From: Planctomycetota bacterium
GTDB taxonomy: Bacteria > Planctomycetota > Phycisphaerae > UBA1845
DNA: 7,753 bases
NCBI GenBank assembly: GCA_024277835.1
Contig: JAJRUK010000204.1
Span: 1-7,753, forward strand
Direction of reading: 5' to 3'
The notes under the pieces are model-generated. The model made no database searches and was not told where the DNA came from. It saw only the letters and a list, made by a program, of their open reading frames with translations. This document shows, one piece after another, positions 5,887 through 7,753 of the stretch. The stretch's first letter is position 1; every line of letters begins with the position of its first letter. Position numbers and translations under genes: made by a program.

Positions 5887-6459
5887 ATGTTGAAGGTGTT
5901 GGCGGTGGTCGCTCTTGTTGGGCTGGTTTGTTCTGCTGTTGCGGATGCGAATGGCGGTACTCGGGCGAAGTCTTTCTTTGACTTTAGCGTGAAGAGTCTT
6001 GACGGGAAGGATGTTGCGCTTTCCAAGTACAAGGGTGATGTTTGTCTTGTGGTGAACGTTGCGAGTTACTGAGGACTGACCAAGACATCGTACTCCGGTC
6101 TGGAGTCTACGTTTAAGAAGTACAAGAGCAAGGGTTTTTCGGTTCTTGCTTTCCCCTCCAACGATTTTGGCAATCAAGAGCCTGACGGCAACGCGAAGAT
6201 CAAGAAGTTCTGCGCATCGAAGGGGACGACGTTCGACGTTTTCGCGAAGGTGTCGGTCAAAGGGAAGAAGCAATGTGACGTCTACAAGTTCTTGACAACG
6301 TCCCCCGATGAGAAGATCGCCGGCGACGTCTCATGGAACTTCGAGAAGTATCTTATCGGGCGTGACGGGAAGGTGCTGGCGAGGTTTGGTCCGCGGACGC
6401 TGCCGACGGATAAGGCCGTGACCGGTGCAATTGAAAAGGCGCTGACGGCGGATCGGTAG
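5887..6459 (+). CDS. Selenocysteine glutathione peroxidase, predicted exported
   Basis: This thiol/selenol peroxidase of the glutathione peroxidase family would reduce H2O2 and organic or lipid hydroperoxides. The frame contains TGA at 6070-6072 exactly where the catalytic Sec/Cys belongs: NVASY-U62-GLTKTSY. Homology continues without a break: FPSNDFGNQEP (89-99), KKFCASKG (106-113) and SWNFEKYLIGRDGK (149-162), which supplies W150 and N151 of the catalytic tetrad. D93 occupies the usual tetrad Gln position. A stem-loop 16 nt after the TGA fits a bacterial SECIS. Residues 1 to about 21 look like a signal peptide (MLKVLAVVALVGLVCSAVADA), so the protein would act outside the cytoplasm. The ATG at 5887 is chosen because AGAGG (5875-5879) lies 7 nt upstream; an upstream TTG at 5836 would bury the signal peptide. 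Full length is 190 residues. The alternative, a pseudogene with one nonsense mutation, is unlikely given the exact position and the hairpin. The gene requires SelA, SelB, SelD and tRNA-Sec elsewhere in the genome. Confidence 0.88.
6089..6111 (+). promoter_or_regulatory. Bacterial SECIS element for Sec62
   Basis: Downstream of the TGA, ACTCC (6092-6096) pairs with GGAGT (6102-6106) around the 5-nt loop GGTCT (6097-6101). The stem continues as CGT (6089-6091) with ACG (6109-6111), leaving a 2-nt bulge (6107-6108). The apical loop begins 24 nt after the TGA. A GGTCT loop is also present in the E. coli fdhF SECIS, where SelB contacts the loop G and U and a bulged U. It lies within the coding region, over codons 68-75, as bacterial SECIS elements do. 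Confidence 0.75.
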
Positions 6460-6528
6460 GGCAGCGACTGGGTCCGGGAATGCGCTCCCTTTCGGCGCGC
6501 GCTCGTCATTTTTTGGGCGTGATCGACC

Positions 6529-6553
6529 GGCTTGTTGGGTTCGCCGACAAGCC
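6529..6553 (+). terminator. Strong hairpin between the peroxidase and first cheX, possible terminator
   Basis: GGCTTGTTGG (6529-6538) pairs with CCGACAAGCC (6544-6553), 10 bp with one G-T wobble, around a GTTCG loop. The nearest T-rich stretch (TTATTTTT, 6568-6575) starts about 15 nt later, too far for a textbook intrinsic terminator. It may still be a processed 3' end or a leader structure of the next gene. Confidence 0.35.
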
Positions 6554-6593
6554 CGTAGGGGCCTCTCTTATTTTTCGTGTTCGGGGTTCGGTT

Positions 6594-7067
6594 ATGGATG
6601 TTCGCTTTATTAATCCGTTCTTGAAGGCTACGGAAAAGGTCTTTGAGCGGATGGTGAACACGCAGGTCTCGCTGGGGCGGACGATGGCGACGCGGGGGCT
6701 GAGTAGTGATCCGAACTTCGTCAACGCGGTTGTTGAGATGCACGGTGAGGTCGAAGGGGTCGTTGTCCTGCGTTTCCCGTTGCGTGTTGTGTATTCGGTG
6801 GCGGAGGCGTTCGCGGGTTCGTCCGTAGACGAAGCGGATGCGCACGACGCGATTGGTGAGCTTGCGAACATGGTGGCGGGGGGAGCCAAGCAGCATCTAT
6901 ATGGTCGCTTTGCAACGCTTTCAATTCCACGAGTGATTCAGGGCAACTTATCGGGCTTGCCGGGTGCCGGGGATGCGCCTTGGCTGACGATGTTTCTTTC
7001 CTGCGGGGTTGGCGATTTCCAAGTTGCTGTGAACCTGGTCATGAGTCCGGCGATGTGTCGCGATTGA
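6594..7067 (+). CDS. CheX-like phosphatase-family protein, copy 1
   Basis: This 157-residue protein fits the CheX/CheC family, whose members dephosphorylate phospho-CheY and act in the cytoplasm. It begins MDVRFINPFLKATEKVF, typical of CheX. It carries the phosphatase pattern D85-x3-E89-x2-N92 (DAIGELANMVAG), where Glu and Asn are the residues that act on the aspartyl phosphate, and P112 follows after 19 residues. The ATG at 6594 is chosen because homology starts there; the open frame extends to 6480, but that stretch includes a strong hairpin and looks non-coding. GGGG (6583-6586) is only a weak ribosome site. No cheA, cheY or receptor genes lie nearby, so the partner may be a response regulator outside chemotaxis. 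A close paralogue follows at 7267. Confidence 0.85.
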   Translation: MDVRFINPFLKATEKVFERMVNTQVSLGRTMATRGLSSDPNFVNAVVEMHGEVEGVVVLRFPLRVVYSVAEAFAGSSVDEADAHDAIGELANMVAGGAKQHLYGRFATLSIPRVIQGNLSGLPGAGDAPWLTMFLSCGVGDFQVAVNLVMSPAMCRD

Positions 7068-7144
7068 GCAGGCGTTTCGCACGGTGTGTGGTGCAGCGTC
7101 CGGTAACGCCCCGATCATTTCTGTTCGTTGTCGAAAGTACGTTT

Positions 7145-7164
7145 CCCCTGAGTTTCCCTCGGGG
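7145..7164. other. Weak hairpin between the two cheX-like genes
   Basis: CCCC (7145-7148) pairs with GGGG (7161-7164) and, past a bulged T, GAG (7150-7152) pairs with CTC (7158-7160) around a 5-nt loop. There is no T run after it. In the 199-nt gap between the two genes I find neither a convincing promoter nor a clear terminator, so whether they are cotranscribed is open. Confidence 0.3.
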
Positions 7165-7266
7165 TAGATTGAATCGTAGTCTGTAGTAGGACCGGACTTT
7201 CACTTCGTCTTGCGTCCGAGAGGCCTTACGCTTTCTGCGCGCTGCGACAGGGTAACCTTCTTATCT

Positions 7267-7737
7267 ATGGACGTGGGTCTCGTAAATCCATTTATAATTG
7301 CGACCAAGAATATCTTCACGGTGATGGCAGGGATCGATGCAGCCGTCGTGGGGACTCGCGCCGTGGGTGTGTTGGCACATGATCCCGCGCTGGTGAACGC
7401 TGTCGTTGAGTTGCGTGGCGATCGTGCCGCAGTGTGCGGTGCTGTCGTTCTTCGGTTCCCGCCGGGTGCGATGTTTACGATCGCGACTGCGTTTGCCCAA
7501 ACAAGTGTGACGGTGGAAGATGCCCATGACGCGATCGGCGAGCTTGCGAACATGGTTGCAGGAAATGCGAAGCGCGATTTGAAGAGTCGGCGAGTAAGTG
7601 TGTCGGTTCCTGAAATTCTCACTGGCGATCTATCGTCGGGGCGGTTGTCTCGATTGTCGCCCTGGTTGATGGTTTGCTTTACGTCCTCGGCGGGGATGTT
7701 TTATCTCTGTGCTTCTGGCGATGCTTCGCTGGCGTAA
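7267..7737 (+). CDS. CheX-like phosphatase-family protein, copy 2
   Basis: This 156-residue paralogue of the preceding gene shares the MDV..NPF..AT start, LVNAVVEL, VVLRFP and a 15-residue identical block, DAHDAIGELANMVAG. The phosphatase residues are intact (D88, E92, N95, with P115 after 19 residues), so both copies are expected to be active. Outside these blocks the two differ clearly (for example LYGRFATLSIPRVIQGN against LKSRRVSVSVPEILTGD), so the duplication is not recent and the copies may serve different response regulators. The ATG at 7267 is chosen from alignment with copy 1. No good ribosome site is visible; the nearest purine run, AGGG at 7249-7252, is rather far. The gene ends 16 nt before the window does. 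Confidence 0.85.
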   Translation: MDVGLVNPFIIATKNIFTVMAGIDAAVVGTRAVGVLAHDPALVNAVVELRGDRAAVCGAVVLRFPPGAMFTIATAFAQTSVTVEDAHDAIGELANMVAGNAKRDLKSRRVSVSVPEILTGDLSSGRLSRLSPWLMVCFTSSAGMFYLCASGDASLA

Positions 7738-7753
7738 GCCTTGGCGGCAACGA

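Noticed and set aside
5887..5949. Lipoprotein signal in the peroxidase (C15 after GLV)
   Set aside because: The residue before the Cys is Val rather than Gly, Ala or Ser, so the lipobox is poor; an ordinary signal peptide fits better.
5887..6072. Peroxidase as a pseudogene with a premature stop
   Set aside because: The TGA sits precisely at the catalytic Sec/Cys position, the frame and motifs are intact on both sides, and a SECIS-like hairpin follows; a random nonsense mutation would rarely fit all three.
6250..6459. Separate 69-residue gene beginning at an internal ATG or similar codon
   Set aside because: It is the C-terminal part of the peroxidase in the same frame, not an independent gene.
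6476..6514. Terminator ending in TTTTTT (6509-6514) after the peroxidase
   Set aside because: The possible stems (GGGA/TCCC at 6476-6489, GCGC pairs nearby) are short and too far from the T run to form a convincing intrinsic terminator.

Overview
The window is most simply read as a piece of a planctomycete-like bacterial chromosome. That is an inference from gene content: an ECF sigma/anti-sigma pair, an exported TldD/TldE-like pair, stand-alone CheX-like proteins and short intergenic palindromes. There is no rRNA or other phylogenetic marker. All six genes lie on the + strand, and that strand is visibly G/T-rich. No tRNA, rRNA, CRISPR array, transposase or integrase was seen.

Layout. 1-583 is non-coding and rich in inverted repeats, including two strong hairpins almost back to back (236-276 and 281-322). 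584-1974 is a two-gene unit: an ECF-type sigma factor and a zinc-finger membrane anti-sigma factor overlapping by ATGA. 1975-2305 is non-coding and holds four GGGG runs right after the anti-sigma stop, two adjacent palindromes and a plausible sigma-70 promoter. 2306-5769 is a second ATGA-overlapping pair: a TldD-type metallopeptidase with an intact HExxxH and C-terminal Cys, and a homologue that has lost these residues. Both start with an export signal, unlike the cytoplasmic E. coli TldD/TldE. 5887-6459 is a glutathione peroxidase whose catalytic position is an in-frame TGA. 6594-7067 and 7267-7737 are tandem paralogues of the CheX/CheC phosphatase family.

The most notable feature is the peroxidase. 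A gene caller that treats TGA as stop would split it into a 61-residue N-terminal piece and a C-terminal fragment. Read through, it gives one 190-residue protein with the family signature NVASYU-GLT, and a hairpin with a GGTCT apical loop sits 16 nt after the TGA, as expected of a bacterial SECIS element. It also carries a signal peptide, so it would be an exported selenoprotein.

How the genes may work together is only partly visible. The sigma/anti-sigma pair is a self-contained envelope signalling module. The TldD/E pair and the peroxidase would both act outside the cytoplasm, so the window has an envelope-maintenance flavour, but nothing in the sequence proves that the sigma factor controls them.
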